A stretch of 64,000 nucleotides of DNA from Zygaena filipendulae. Taxonomy: Eukaryota > Arthropoda > Insecta > Lepidoptera > Zygaenidae. The DNA is taken from contig OU015668.1 in assembly GCA_907165275.2 (NCBI GenBank), forward strand, positions 9,047,658 to 9,111,657, in the 5' to 3' direction. The position numbers and the translations under genes were made by a program. Each line of letters starts with the position of its first letter. Position 1 is the stretch's first letter. The notes beneath the pieces were generated by a model that was not told where the DNA came from, did no database searches, and saw only the letters and a program-made list of their open reading frames with translations. Below, piece by piece: positions 11,787 through 24,120 of this stretch.

Positions 11787-11968
11787 GTGAATTGTGAGTT
11801 TGTGGCGTTGTAGGGGTAATCTTTGGATGTACTGAACCGATTTTGTAGATTCTTTCACTTATAGGAAGCTACGATAGTCCTGAGTGACATACTAGTACTT
11901 CTTATCCCGAAATTCCCACGGGAACTCAACAAAATTACCGCAGCTGAAGCCGCGGGGGACACGGCTCG
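11787..11968 (+). mobile_element. Helitron, end CTAG mutated to CTCG
   Basis: GTACTGAACCGATTTTGTAG interior of the 'ATAGGAAGCTACG' sub-type; hairpin AGCTGAAGCCGCGG. Confidence 0.65.
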
Positions 11969-12734
11969 AAAATATAGTTATAAAAAAAAAACAGGTAAAA
12001 TTCGTGGTTTTACGCAGGTACATATTTGGGACGAAAATCTTTATAATGAGTCTCTCGCTTAACCTTACACTCTGACCTCTATATACTTACCGAAAAAATA
12101 TATATTACTAGCGGTGACCTCAATTTAGTTAAAATTAAGTACAGTTTTATAGAATAAAATTAAACTCAAATTCTAGCAATTCTCTTTATAACCATAACCA
12201 ATGCGCTGTATAGAACGCTGTAAAATAAAAAACGAATGCATTAAGCTTCAATTTTAACTAGCATATTTTATTGCTGTTGTTCTTATTTACAACGCTGTTC
12301 AAAATTGGCCACGGCATTAATTTGACTGACTAATCGAATGACTGAATGATTTTTTTCTTTATGAGCTAAGTATCGATTGCATCTATTTAATTTTTGGGAA
12401 TGTCCGATTAGGTACAATATCTAATTACTTGTGGATTAGGAATGGAGATAATAAACATATTTCGAAATTCTTATGAATTTGAAATACTTAATTGTATTGT
12501 ATAATATGGTATTCTGTATGATATTTAAAAATAAATTATAGCAACTACCTCGCAAAACCAAAAATTCAGATGCGACGTCATGCAGCCCTTTCGGGCTTAT
12601 GTGTCTTGTATACTTGTACATGTTTTTAAGGTATTTGTTTCTTGGAGTAAATAAATAAAAAAAACGCTTACTTTTTATTGTACCGCTGGATAAAAACATC
12701 CTAAGAATTATTCCTATACATACATAGGTTGTTG

Positions 12735-12940
12735 ACAGTCATGATAGCTGAGTGGTTGTTGCGATCGCATCACACCCTGCAAGGCGTAGGTTCAAATCCC
12801 AACAGTGAGCTTGAGCTGTCGCTGAAGGAAAATATGATGAGAAAACCATAATATAATTGGGAAATTTTCGGTGCACACTGCCCAGCTGACTCAAACCATC
12901 TTCAAATGAATGGAGGAATCACCTACATAAAAATGTAGGT
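12735..12940 (+). mobile_element. Second tRNA-derived SINE family
   Basis: A box TAGCTGAGTGGT (12745-12756) and B box GGTTCAAATCC (12789-12799), then GAGCTTGAGCTGTCG and a non-tRNA body. The head is shared with the minus-strand piece at 58288. Confidence 0.7.
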
Positions 12941-12942
12941 AA

Positions 12943-13120
12943 CTAGCTGTTCGCCGGAGTTTCACCCGCCTCAATTTCGGAGTTTCCGCAGGAATCCCGG
13001 GATAAAAGTTCCCTATGTCCTTTTCTGTACCGCTGACAACGTGTGTGCAAAATTTTATAATGATCAGTTCATCGGTTGGCGTGTAAAGGTAACAAACAAA
13101 CTCACGTTCGTTTTTAATAG
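12943..13120 (-). mobile_element. Helitron, inverse
   Basis: CTAGCTGTTCGCCGG at the left, TCCCGGGATAAAAGTTCCCT interior; directly follows the SINE at 12735. Confidence 0.75.
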
Positions 13121-13415
13121 TAAGTATATGGAATACACAATCATTTCCTTCACTGGGATTATTCTGGTGTAGATAAGGCAAAGGCTTGCCTTTGTTGTAA
13201 ATGTCGTGACTCGAACAATTGTTTTATTTTATGCTGATCGACCGTATTATAAGATATTCAATAGCAATTACTATGCCCTCTCCATGATTATAAAAGGAGC
13301 TATTAAATCAGTATTTAAATAGGGGTTTATTCTATTGTTTACAAACAATAGTCCGCTGGGTATTTCTCGAATGCAGTTGTCGACCACACAACCGTAAGGA
13401 TGGACGTGGACTTGT

Positions 13416-13650
13416 GGAGCTAGGATGCGCAACATGATAAAATTTTATCGAGCCATTTTATCGATTCTCGTCGACATAATATATCGTTTTGTCTACCAGT
13501 GGTAAAAAATGTTTAACCGAATATAGTCTTAACTCAATACCCCACTACTGCACTTTTTTGCTTGGACGCCCACAAATATTTGTCGTGTCGACAATTTTAT
13601 CTTTCGTTCGATAAACAATAACATATCATGTTGCGCATCGTAGCTCCGCT
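13416..13650 (+). mobile_element. GCTAGGATGCGCAACA-ended MITE
   Basis: Best copy: GGAGCTAGGATGCGCAACAT to ATGTTGCGCATCGTAGCTCC. Scraps of its middle (TGTGGGCGTCCAA) occur at 26290-26345 and 28066-28092. Confidence 0.8.
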
Positions 13651-13681
13651 GAGGTGGGCTGTATCCTTAATCTATAAATAA

Positions 13682-13948
13682 CTAGCTGTGCCCCTCAATT
13701 TCACCTGTGTTAATTTGAGGGAGAAATTAACTAAAATATATTCACAGTTAACCGTTAACGCAGCGTACGCAATGGGAGTTCTCAAAAGGATTTTTTTTAT
13801 TGCTGCTTCTCTCCTATTGGTATTAGCGTGATGATAAAAAGGCTATCTAACACTGAAAGAATTTTTCAAATAGGACCAGTAGTTCCTGAGATTAGCGCGT
13901 TCAAGGAAAAAAAACAAACTCTTCAATTTTATAATATGAGTACAGATA
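13682..13948 (-). mobile_element. Helitron, inverse, 'GCGCTAATCTCAGGAAC' sub-type
   Basis: CTAGCTGTGCCCCTCAATTT start; interior complement shared with 17054-17245 (AGTTCCTGAGATTAGCGCG). Confidence 0.65.
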
Positions 13949-14373
13949 AGTAAAATACCTTTATTCAAAGGTATATGTATGTGGTTCTTCTTGAGGTAAA
14001 TAATAAAGGAAATTTAGTCAAATGGTCCCCCAGGACTAAAAGGTTAAGAACCACTGCTCTGTACAATCGAATACCCCTCCAATATGACCCTCGCTTCACC
14101 TCACGGCTCACACCCCGTGTAATCCTAATCGTTCCGCGACCGCGAGTTCTTTAACGTGATTTACCGTGATTCGAGAATTGGTGAGTAATAGTGATGTCAT
14201 TGTCCGGTCGAGTCGTGGAGTGACTAAGCGAGGAGGCTGTATAGGTACTGCGCGAGCTGCGACCTACATGGTGAGCCGGACCTGAATCGCCAACGACAGC
14301 TTACGCCTTTGCCATAACCGCATTATTAGATCACCTGTTTTGGTATTATACAAGTATCAAGCTAAATCTTAAA

Positions 14374-14980
14374 TCCTTATAATTATAAAAGTGAATGGAA
14401 GTTTGTTTGTTTGTTACGCTTTGACGTCTTAACTACTCAACCGATCATCATGGAATTATGCATACACTTTGCGAGGGATACAGAAAAGGATGTAGCGGGA
14501 GCAGGATGGGTGATATGGCTCGACTGCCACCAAAGGGGAAGCTTCCCGCCGAGCGAGGTGGTATGCCCGGGTACGGGTATATGTAGGGCACTGTGAAAAC
14601 TTCGTTAGCGCGATTCAGGACTTAGTACTCGTCGCTTCGTTGTAGTTCGTGACTTGTGGCATAGAGGCCGCCACAAGGGCATAGGTATCATCCCTTAGCT
14701 AACAACATCGCATAAGTCATTTTCACAAACTTTACAGGAGACGAAAAATACTACCTATTTAAAAAAAATCTGTGGAATTTTTCTGTTGTTACTTAATACT
14801 ATACCTAGTTAGCGGTTAATAAATTATGATTTATGTTTATTTTAACTTATTAACTTAATTTTAAAATGTGAAAACCGCCAATTTTCGACTTGAGCGACTT
14901 TGTAAGCTCGGACGATATGGTACTTTTGCCATAGCGGGGGCCCCGAAATTAACGCGGGTGAAACCGCGGGACACAGCTAG
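14374..14980 (+). mobile_element. Helitron with ~440 bp foreign filler
   Basis: 5' part 14374-14493 (TCCTTATAATTATAAAAGTG, AACCGATCATCATGGAATTA) and 3' part 14935-14980 (ACGCGGGTGAAACCGCGGGA, CTAG) enclose 14494-14934, which matches no other repeat here. Confidence 0.6.
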
Positions 14981-15430
14981 TAAAACTATAATAAAGTTTG
15001 TAGGTCTATAAAATTTTCAATCTATAACGAATACACTTCAAATCAATTTCAAACGAATACAAAGTTAAGGCGTAAAAGCGTAACAAACAAATCCACATTC
15101 ACATTTAGTAAGTAAAAAATATTTTTTTTATGTATCCTTAATAGTAGGTAAGGATACATAAAAAATCTTGTACATTTTATCAAATTGCCTTTAATTGAGT
15201 AAGCATGTTTGAGCAGACCGAGCACAAATAACTGTTTTATCTCCAATCGTAACACAGCAGCTGTATTTGTGCCACAGGAAACTGCTCAGCTGTGCCTTTG
15301 GAGGAAGTTAAAAAAGCCACCCAACATAAATACAACATAAATTGGATAAATTTAGCATAAAATCGCATAGAAAAAGACAGGGTATTATTTTTGATACCAC
15401 TACATAGTAAGTATGTAACAACATAAGTAT

Positions 15431-15605
15431 AAAACAAAGTCGCTTCCCGTTGTGTGTCCCATCTTTGAAACTACGCAACGGATTTTTATGCGGTTTTCAC
15501 CAATAGGCAGAGTGATTCATGAGGAAGGTCTATATCTAAATTTTATCCTGGAAATCCCGCGAGAACTCCGAAATTACCGCGGGTGAAACCGCGGGAAACA
15601 GCTAG
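15431..15605 (+). mobile_element. Helitron, 'ACTACGCAACGGATTTT' sub-type
   Basis: Complete 3' end with CTAG; interior CAGAGTGATTCATGAGGAAG shared with 16426 and 50011. Confidence 0.72.
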
Positions 15606-15810
15606 TACTTACTGTAATAGCAAGTACCCAAGACACGATCAGCGACGCAAAATGTCTTTAAAAAAATAGCCACAAAATTTAAATCTGTGAGGAAATTGTT
15701 CGATTAGAATATTATAGTTTTTTCTAAACAGTTTTATGGAGTAGGTTAAATTAGTTTTTACTGGATTAAAATTTAAGTGACAGTTGGCTTTTATTATTAT
15801 AACTATAGTT

Positions 15811-16087
15811 GTAACCAAAGAGCAAATAAATTAACTAGAGACTAGAGAGGACATGTAGGCGGGACAAGCGCGCTACCGTTAAAGGAAGTTAGGACCAAAT
15901 GCTCTAACTTGCCCAACACTACTTTTGCTGCCATCCCAAGTATATTTACCACAATATTCCCAAAACTGTGAATTTTGAACAGTGACTAAGTAAAAACATG
16001 ACTATAAAGCGTTTAATACATTTCTTTACGTTAGCAAATATTTCAGTGTGTGATGAATAGTTTTGTGTGTGAAAATCACGACGGCGA
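15811..16087 (-). repeat. ~275 bp dispersed repeat
   Basis: The complement matches 35008-35281 over its length (CATGTCCTCTCTAG, GAGCATTTGGTCC, CAGTCACTGTTCAAAATTC). Ends are not clear inverted repeats. It directly abuts a Helitron 3' end. Confidence 0.7.
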
Positions 16088-16088
16088 C

Positions 16089-16152
16089 TTGGAGTTCCTG
16101 CGGGAATTCCGAAACTCATACCTACGCGGGTGAAACCACGGGGCCCAGCTAG
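16089..16152 (+). mobile_element. Helitron 3' end
   Basis: GGAGTTCCTGCGGGAATTCC to CTAG; abuts the repeat ending at 16087. Confidence 0.65.
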
Positions 16153-16425
16153 TGCAAAATATAATCTATTTGTGACGTGCAGCGTGCTGGGGAGTTGCAC
16201 AACTCTCGGTTCTGCAAAAACAGCTGACGCACAACGTGTTGTGAAGTACTCGCTGCCGGAAGTAATACGAAGCACGTGCAACAACCGGAAGCTGTAGAGG
16301 GGAAGCTGCGCGAGGGCACGCTTTTTATCTTAATTGGCTCCCAAAATATACAGCTGTGTCATTAAAACGGTTACCATACTAAAGAGGTTAGCCCTTTTTA
16401 TACCAAACATAAATCCTTATATAAA

Positions 16426-16633
16426 CTAGCTGTCCCCCGCGGTTTCACCCGCAGTAATTTCAAAGTCCACGCGGGAATTTTGAGATAAATCTTCCTCTTG
16501 AATCGCTCTATCTATTAGAAAAAACCGCATCAAAATCCGTTGCGTAGTTTTAAAGATCTAAGTATACATAGGGACAGACAGACAGCGGGAAGTGACTTTG
16601 TTTAATACTCTTTGTTTAATCACTACATAGTGA
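16426..16633 (-). mobile_element. Helitron, inverse, 'ACTACGCAACGGATTTT' sub-type
   Basis: CTAGCTGTCCCCCGCGGTTT at the left; its 5' end touches the next copy back-to-back. Confidence 0.75.
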
Positions 16634-16792
16634 TATGAGTGCGAGTTTGTTTGTTACTTTTGTTTCTTTTTATCATGAAACTTTGCATACACGTTATCAG
16701 GAGTACACAGAACGACACAGGGCACTTTTTATACCGGGGTTCCCGCGGAAACTCCGAAATTGACGCGGGTAAAACCGTGGGGGAACACCTAA
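16634..16792 (+). mobile_element. Helitron, end CTAG mutated to CTAA
   Basis: ATCATGAAACTTTGCATACA interior, hairpin GACGCGGGTAAAACCGTGG. Confidence 0.68.
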
Positions 16793-17053
16793 TAAGCTCT
16801 TTTGTAATAGACGCAGAGCTGTTTCCTTGACCTTAATATTTTGCGTCGACATAATGTCATAGTTGGCTAGAGGCTTCACGACAAAAAAAAAGTTAATGAT
16901 ATTTAAAACGGTTAAGTAATTAGCTACTTTTGCAATAGCGATTTCTTACAATCTAATCCTCTTAGCTAAAGCTCGTTATTAGCTTAGCTTTTGAATAACA
17001 ATCCTTGAACTTTATCACACAGTGCCATCTAAATTCAAACTAAGCAAAGCTTA

Positions 17054-17245
17054 TCTATACTAATAGGTATCTATTATAAAGCTGAAGAGTTTGTTTGTTA
17101 GCTTGAACGCGCTAATCTCAGGAACTACTGATCCGATTTGAAAAATTATTTCAGTGTTAGATAGTCCAATGTCGAGGAAGGCTATAGGCTATATATCATC
17201 GCGCTAAGACCAATAGGAGCGGAGCAGCAATAAAAAATGTGATCA
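17054..17245 (+). mobile_element. Helitron 5' part, 'GCGCTAATCTCAGGAAC' sub-type
   Basis: TCTATACTAATAGG start and CGCGCTAATCTCAGGAACTA; no 3' hairpin. Confidence 0.6.
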
Positions 17246-19044
17246 TGGTACTATAACCCGATTCGCAGATAGAGTGTAGCAGTCAGGTTTATCACCCGCT
17301 ACACCAACGGTACTTTATAAAGATGGTTACCTAACTGTACAGTCAAATGTCAACTACATATTACCTGTAGAATAGTGGATTCAGTCTGAGTTAAAAAACT
17401 ATCTAACGCATTACACCAGATGTCATTAGCACGTGCCTCCAAGGTGCAACGTTGACATTTGGTGCGCAAAGAGCATGGAAGCAGCCTCTCAACTCAACTC
17501 CTGACAGCTGTTGCTCAGTTTTTTTACCCCATCATTGAAGCAAGTTTTGTCGGTCTAAGCACAATTAAGTTTTGCAAAAGGTGGTTAGTACGAGCCAGTA
17601 TGTCTAGTAGATTACTGTATTTTACTTCAACCCAACAAAAAAGGTGCCATTGTCTTTTGATAGCTCTACAACTCGCCTGCTCTACGGAAAAACAAAGCAA
17701 CTGACATTTTTTTGTCGAAATGAGTTTTTTTTTGTATTTTTGTTTTTATTTTTTATTTTTACCTACTGTGTAGAAGATACATAATATAACATACTTTTAA
17801 GAAAATAAGTAGATATTATAAATGTCAGTAGAATCAAATTAACAATAAGATTACCTCGAAGAGATTGTGTTTTATATGCTCTTAATAATAATTAATTATG
17901 TTGCCTCTAAACAAAGTTTTATTATGTACATATTAAAGAAGTTATACAACTGCATTGTAATGTTAATCTGGCAAATTTATTGAGATCATAAAATTCTGTA
18001 GTTGATTTCAATAATATTATAGTCACGTGACGTCTTACTTCTAAACAATATGGCGGCCAGCGGCGGCCATGTTACTTAATAAAAAACGTTACCTACTCGG
18101 TTTTGATTTGGAATAAATTGTATTGTATTTTACGAAACGCATAGTCGTGTTACGAGTTAGCTAAAAAACAGAGTTATTATTATTAATGAAACACATATTA
18201 ATTAAATTACAAATTGCACCATTCGTATAATATAGTCTTTGTTTCCCGCGAATTAGGTGTCGAATTTCTTTGGCGCAATAATTCCTTTGTGAATCGAAAA
18301 AAAAAAGAACACCTAGATCTGAGCAACTAATGAATAGAGAAACGCCAAGGTTATCCACCACTTGAATCGAGTTGCTGCTGTATCGATTACTAATTAAAAG
18401 TTTAAAGAAACAATTCTATTTTGATCCCTATTGCGTCTTGCATCGGTTCATATCGGAATGAATTGGTAAATTTCGATTTTACACGCTCATACCAGTCACC
18501 GATTGGTGCACAGATTTTCATAATACCAAGTACCTACTTATTTATATTTGTGTTCATCGCTAAGTAAGTTCCTCCAAGTGCCATAAATAAGCTTTATTAT
18601 ACAAGTTACTTCTAAATAGAAGTAGTCACGTCTGATTTGTGCTTTTAAATGTGACCGAAGCAAATCGTTTCCGTTAGAATTTAGAAATGCTTGAGCTACC
18701 TATCTATACCAACAAATTTAAAGAATTTGTTAGCTGAGTGAATCTCACCTAGAGGGAGCCAATTCTGCTGGCGCTTAACCCAAAACCAGCCGTGTAAAGA
18801 AATAGCTGCTGTGCGACTACGCTTTAATTGTATGATATAACATAGTGAATAAGGGCTGCGGGGTTAGACGCGCGTTATTATTTTACTCCCTACAGCTGGT
18901 GGCTGCGGTCTCAGCCGCGTCTACTTCGGAATTCCCGCAGGAACTCTTTATATCGGCATCCTATTTCGAGATCTAAATCTCGCAACTCTAATCCGAACAA
19001 CAGCTGTTCCCCCTATACATTACCAGACATTATTTGCAATATTA
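17246..19044. other. No recognisable gene
   Basis: Only scraps: AGTGAATAAGGGC at 18845 (MITE end) and GGAATTCCCGCAGGAAC at 18928 (Helitron). The 81-codon ORF at 17459 has no recognisable feature. Confidence 0.45.
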
Positions 19045-19199
19045 CTAGCTGTGCTCCGCGGTTTTACCCGCGTGATTTTTGGGATCAGGAACGTTTGCAG
19101 GCAGAACAAACCGCCAACGTTTCATCAGAATCGGACCAATGGTTTCGAAACGCATAGAGGACAGACATACAAACATTCATTTTTAATTATAAAGATGAA
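19045..19199 (-). mobile_element. Helitron, inverse, 'GTTTCGAAACGCATAGAGG' sub-type
   Basis: CTAGCTGTGCTCCGCGGTTT; interior shared (inverted) with 39229-39514. Confidence 0.68.
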
Positions 19200-20338
19200 G
19201 AAGATATTAAAATTAAATTAGCACAATAATATGGCTCAATATTATATTATATCCTTGTCTTTTCAACAGTCAATTAATTTTCGACATAACCATGCACTTA
19301 ACCATGTCACCGAAGGATTTTGTAGCTTTGATATGTTAGGTAAGGTTACAAAAACATAGTCATTACCTCTAAACCACACGCAGGCATGATTTCTCCTAGG
19401 GAATGCTTAATATCTATCATTTAATCTAGGTATAATTATAAATGTAAAAGTCAGTGCAGTGTTTTTTTTGTTATGTAATATTACGTCTCCGGCCCCAGTT
19501 GCACGTCTTTCGTAGATCGTGATATTACGGGGATGGCAGTGAAAGGGTTAAAGATAAAAAAGTATATAATAGGTATGTGTGTACAAGTACCTGACATAGA
19601 TTAGGCACACCGATAGCTCTAGGTTCTTGTCACAGCGGCGGTTCTTACCTGAAAACAAATAAATATTGCATAATTTTATGCTTTTGAAGAGAAAACAGAA
19701 ATAAATTATTAATTAAGGTCCACCTTAAAACGCCTCCAGTACAATAACACAATACCAACACTGACCTTACTACATTTCCGTTCTTTGTTTTATATATTTT
19801 GATAGTAGGTAATTGTTTATGTGGTTTTCGACGAAAACAAAATAAACTAACTGAGGGGATATTATTTAACTTTTGTTTCTATAATTTTTTAGATGCAATC
19901 AAAAACAGGTTTCGCGATCACAATATGCACTTTTCGACACCTACAATATTTAGCGATCAACCAAAATAAACGTACTTCAAAAGTTGAAGCTGTTCAAGCA
20001 TTATTAATTAATCACAAAATCGCTATTTTTCTGATTGAAACTAAAATATGATAACAACAAAAGTTACGTAATTATACTGGGAACAATTTATACAGATCTA
20101 TAGCTGGGTTTAAAGAAGAACTTTATTACTCATTAAGAACAATGTAGCTCACTTACAATGAGTTTAGCTACACACAACTACACCTGCAGCAAATAACAAG
20201 TTCAAAACTTCAAGACTTTTTGTTTGCTGGTGGTCAACTATAAACCAGAGATGTCCACTTGGCTACGGGGGCTGGTGCGATTTGTGTTTGCGTTAGTATG
20301 TACATAAAATTATTCCTCAGTTCGCAACATAAGTAGTA
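19200..20338. other. No recognisable gene
   Basis: AT-rich and apparently unique; no repeat ends, RNA boxes or protein-like ORF seen. Confidence 0.5.
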
Positions 20339-20340
20339 TA

Positions 20341-20686
20341 CAACGTGTTAATGAATTAACTGAAAACTAGAAAGTAGTTTGCTCAGAATCGACTAGCGAA
20401 TCGATCGCACTATGTTTTAATATAGGTTATATTTTTTCATTTTTACTAGCTCATGTCTAAATTATTTATAATGCAATATTGGCGCGTACGCCGCCCCTAG
20501 CAAAATAATTCGAACATGGAGGCGCGGGCGTAGCGCTTGGAGTTTCGTAGATAGGTCACCTCCAAACTAATGTTGGATAACTTTTAAAGTATACATTTTT
20601 TTGACATAAAATATATTTTAATCATATTATTGCTAATTTTTTTAAATGGGGTGTATCAGGTTTTCAGTTAATTCATTAACACGTTG
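20341..20686 (-). mobile_element. CAACGTG-ended MITE
   Basis: 346 bp with ~27-base inverted ends CAACGTGTTAATGAATTAAC, TA on each side. The interior has a GC-rich block (GGCGCGTACGCCGCCCC and GGCGCGGGCGTAGCGC). The interior runs opposite to the copies at 21623 and 32005. Confidence 0.85.
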
Positions 20687-20914
20687 TATAAAGCTGTTGC
20701 AATGATACTGTCGCTGGCGCTGTCGTGTGACGTGTCGATTCGAGTTGATCGCGGGCGGGGGTTTATTGTTACGCGCTCTGAGATTGCTGGTGACCGCACG
20801 ACACAGGATCTCGTGGCAAGATCTATACACCGCTATACTCATGATAAAAAAGTGTGTGCAGTTAACATATGGTATCAGTGAAACCTAGTTTAAAAAACTG
20901 AGCAAATGGTTTTT

Positions 20915-20985
20915 CAATTCAATTCAATTCATTTATTTGCCAAAACATGGTACATGTAAAGGTGGTACTTATATTATGTCAGGTA
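20915..20985 (-). mobile_element. LINE 3' tail with (CAATT)n
   Basis: CAATTCAATTCAATTCATTT then GCC; inverted tail of the same type as at 61227. Confidence 0.5.
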
Positions 20986-21376
20986 TATCATATTCTGCCG
21001 TTGCTCGGTTATTTTTACTTAGTTTCTGAGCTAAGTTCAGAGCTAAGCCTATGGAACCCTAAAAAGAGTTTTGTCTGAAGTCTTATCATTGTACTATTGA
21101 TACTTTAAGTAGGTACCAGTAGCGACAGTAGTTCAATAAAAAAAAATTAAAGAACTAACGAATTTTGAGGTTGAAGAGGAATTTGAAACTGAAAAGTTGC
21201 AGTGGTACAATCAATTGGAATGTTAATTAATTTAACTATACTGAGAATAGACCAGCAGAAATTATTGCAACATTATTGTTGTACATCACAAATGGGAGTA
21301 TGTAACTTACAATTGTAAACTTGCCAAGTCCTAGCCAATGTGTGAGGAACGTAGCTGCTAACTCGAAAATAAAGTC

Positions 21377-21530
21377 TAACGGCCGCACTGAGTCGTTTTA
21401 TGATTACTTAATTTTAAGTAGATAGATCGATAGAATGCAATATGTCTAATCACTAGGATTAGTCACGGCGAGTTTTATGACTCTTAGTAGTGAGCGAAGC
21501 GCTTTGTAGTGTGGCTTTAGCCTTACTGAA
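21377..21530 (+). repeat. Dispersed repeat fragments
   Basis: 21380-21420 resembles the outer arm of the palindrome at 29443. 21461-21530 (AGTCACGGCGAGTTTTATGA to GCTTTGTAGTGTGGCTTTAG) is shared with 33747-33812. Confidence 0.5.
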
Positions 21531-21622
21531 ACTTCTTATAAGTTTCATACTAAGATTAGGGCGAGATAGTAGAAAACTATAGTAGGTGTTCTATTATATT
21601 CTCTCGCAGTTGAAATCTTATA

Positions 21623-21954
21623 CAACGTGTTAATGAATTGACCAAAAACCTGATAATATGATTAACATATGAATTATGTCAACAAAATTATTAGATAGTC
21701 TAAAAGTTATTCAACATTAATTTGGAGGTGACCCAAAATTTCAAACGCTACGCCCGCGCCTACGTCGTCGTGCCAATGACCAATTCGATTTTTTTGCTAC
21801 GGGCGGCGTAGGCTTATAAATAATTTAGACATGGGCTAGTAAAAAATGAAAAAATATACCTAACCTAACCTAAATCAAAACATGGTGCGACCGATACGGA
21901 AGTCGATTCTGAACAAATTACTTTCTAGCTTTCAGTCAATTCATTAACACGTTG
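21623..21954 (+). mobile_element. CAACGTG-ended MITE
   Basis: Second copy with both ends; left TA at 21621, right flank altered (TGTA). The interior shares TTATTCAACATTAATTTGGA with 32005. Confidence 0.82.
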
Positions 21955-22199
21955 TGTAGATGCATATTGCATATTAGCTTTTTCGTATCATCGAGTTTCA
22001 AATCACAACGGAAGATTACAAATTGAGTAACGTTACCAATATTACCGTTAGTAATACCAACAGAATCCGAAAGATGTCAGGCCGTTCGTAATGATTAATT
22101 GAGAGTCAACCGCTAGAGATATTAGTGTTAAAATAATATTGTAATAATGTCTTATGAAATTTTAAATTCAACTGATTAAATTTAGTAAAAAACTGAAGT

Positions 22200-22395
22200 T
22201 ATGTGAGTTTGATTGTTTATTTGTTTTTTGTTAGACTTTCACTCCTTAACTACTTAACTGATTATTATGAATCATGATTCATGGACACACGTTGTCAAGG
22301 GTACAGAAAAAGTCATAATTTAGGGTAATTTTTTTATCCGGATTTTCCCGGGAACTCCGAAACTAACGGGGATTAAAGCCGCGAGGAACAGCTAG
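22200..22395 (+). mobile_element. Helitron
   Basis: CTTAACTACTTAACTGATTA interior, CCGCGAGGAACAG then CTAG; its 3' end faces the next copy 15 bp away. Confidence 0.7.
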
Positions 22396-22410
22396 GGAAT
22401 ATGTTATATA

Positions 22411-22618
22411 CTAGTTGTGCCCCGCGCTTTCACCCGCGTTAATTTCAGAGTTCCCGCGGGAATTCCGGGATAAAAAGTACCCTATGTGTTAATCTGATGT
22501 ATAAGCTATATTAATGTAAAGTTTCATTTAAATCCATCCAGTAGTTTTTGCGTGAAAGAGTAACAAACATCCATCCATCCATTCTTACAAACTTTCGCGT
22601 TTATAATATTAAGTAGGA
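22411..22618 (-). mobile_element. Helitron, inverse, complete
   Basis: CTAGTTGTGCCCCGCGC to ATATTAAGTAGGA, flanked by A and T. Confidence 0.82.
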
Positions 22619-22979
22619 TTTTTCCACACCGTGCCGTTCCTCTGCGTCACTGAGCGCTGACCTTTAAAAAGAGTTGCAGAAGTACTACTATTCTAAGGCA
22701 ACACATCTAACGTTTTTAATATTTTAAAACGATTTAGTACCTAGTAGATATTTATTATTATAAAGTCTCTAGACTTCCGCTCTCGGATGTTTGTTAATTA
22801 ACGAAGACTAATCGCGATACACCGCCGGCGCGCATACGCAATATACATAGTTTCCATTGCTTCAGCTAATTACGAAAAAAAAATAGTGCCACTCGTATTG
22901 CAACGCGTGAGGAAACGGCGGGAAACGGTCTCACGCGGTTGACAATTCCCACACTGCTGGTGAGTGGGGCTACGAAAAA

Positions 22980-23096
22980 CGCGTGTTATATAAACTTTGA
23001 TGAAATACTCCTATATAATTTCACATTCACATCGATTTGTTTATTGTCTTAGTCTGAACGCGCACGCATGGTTTTTGCGTCCAGTTTTGCGATAAG
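22980..23096 (+). promoter_or_regulatory. Possible core promoter and first exon
   Basis: TTATATAAACT (22986-) and a second TATATAA 29 bp on are followed by unique, GC-richer sequence ending AAG|GTGAGC, a fair donor. No partner exon was found, so this is only a candidate. Confidence 0.2.
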
Positions 23097-23988
23097 GTGA
23101 GCAGATTAGGTACCCGGTAGTTATTCTATAGTATGGAATTGACGCCTTCGGCTACCCTGTTTTGCTGACCTTATTAGGAAAACAGTTGTTATTAGGGAGA
23201 TAGTCGTGCGTGTGCAACCGGGGTAATTTTTAAAGGTTTCGTATTCTTCTACCTTCTACATTTATGATCGATTGACATGGTTGTATTGTATACAAAACTG
23301 TACCGAGAACCTTATATTTTATAAGCCTTATTTACAATTTCTTTACAGTGATTTTACTCGACGCTGTTGCAATCCACTCACTATTGGGTGGGGTATTGGG
23401 TGTTGCAAAGAAGGGGAGAGATCGAGGGATCAACCGATACTCCTTTATCGTCAAAATGTACTCTACGCAAATACAATATAAGTATTTACTAAAGCAATTT
23501 AAATTTTTCCTTTACTCAGTTTTTCTCCACACTGATGATATTTTATTTGAGCAAAAGTTGACTTGTGCATTCACGTTAGGTACTTACGATAATACAGATC
23601 ATCAAAGTTTTCTTTAATTGCCTTTATTCATTTTTGACCCTACCTACAGGTCACTCTCAAAGAAAAAATAGATCAAATCTCGTATTTCATGGCCGCAACG
23701 AAACGTCACACGAAATGGCCGGTGATACCAACAAAAGATAACAAACGATTGGAACACTCGTGCATAGAACCTTCACTGATCTGTGGACCTTGATACAAAT
23801 ATACACGGAATTGTAAATATTCATTTTGGTGTATACCTTACCTACATAATCGCCAACTCTGTTCTATAGAGCGAAGTTGGATCTTGCTATCTTTTTAGCG
23901 CGCTTTTAAGTTTTAATAAGTTGACCTGTTTTCAATTTTTATACATATAATTATTTATTAATTTAAATTTAAAAGTTTACAATTACAA

Positions 23989-24039
23989 TTCCGCGGGAAC
24001 TCCGAAATTATCGCGGGTGAAGCCGCGCGTGGCAGCTAG
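23989..24039 (+). mobile_element. Helitron 3' end
   Basis: TTCCGCGGGAACTCCG to CTAG. Confidence 0.65.
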
Positions 24040-24120
24040 TATAATAAAATTAGGTGCACAACAATTTTACCTTAGTAGGTAAATTATATCTATACATAGA
24101 TAATTTAGCATGTCAAGAAT

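Noticed and set aside
17459..17704. 81-codon ORF
   Set aside because: No domain, no splice context and no supporting neighbour; length is compatible with chance.
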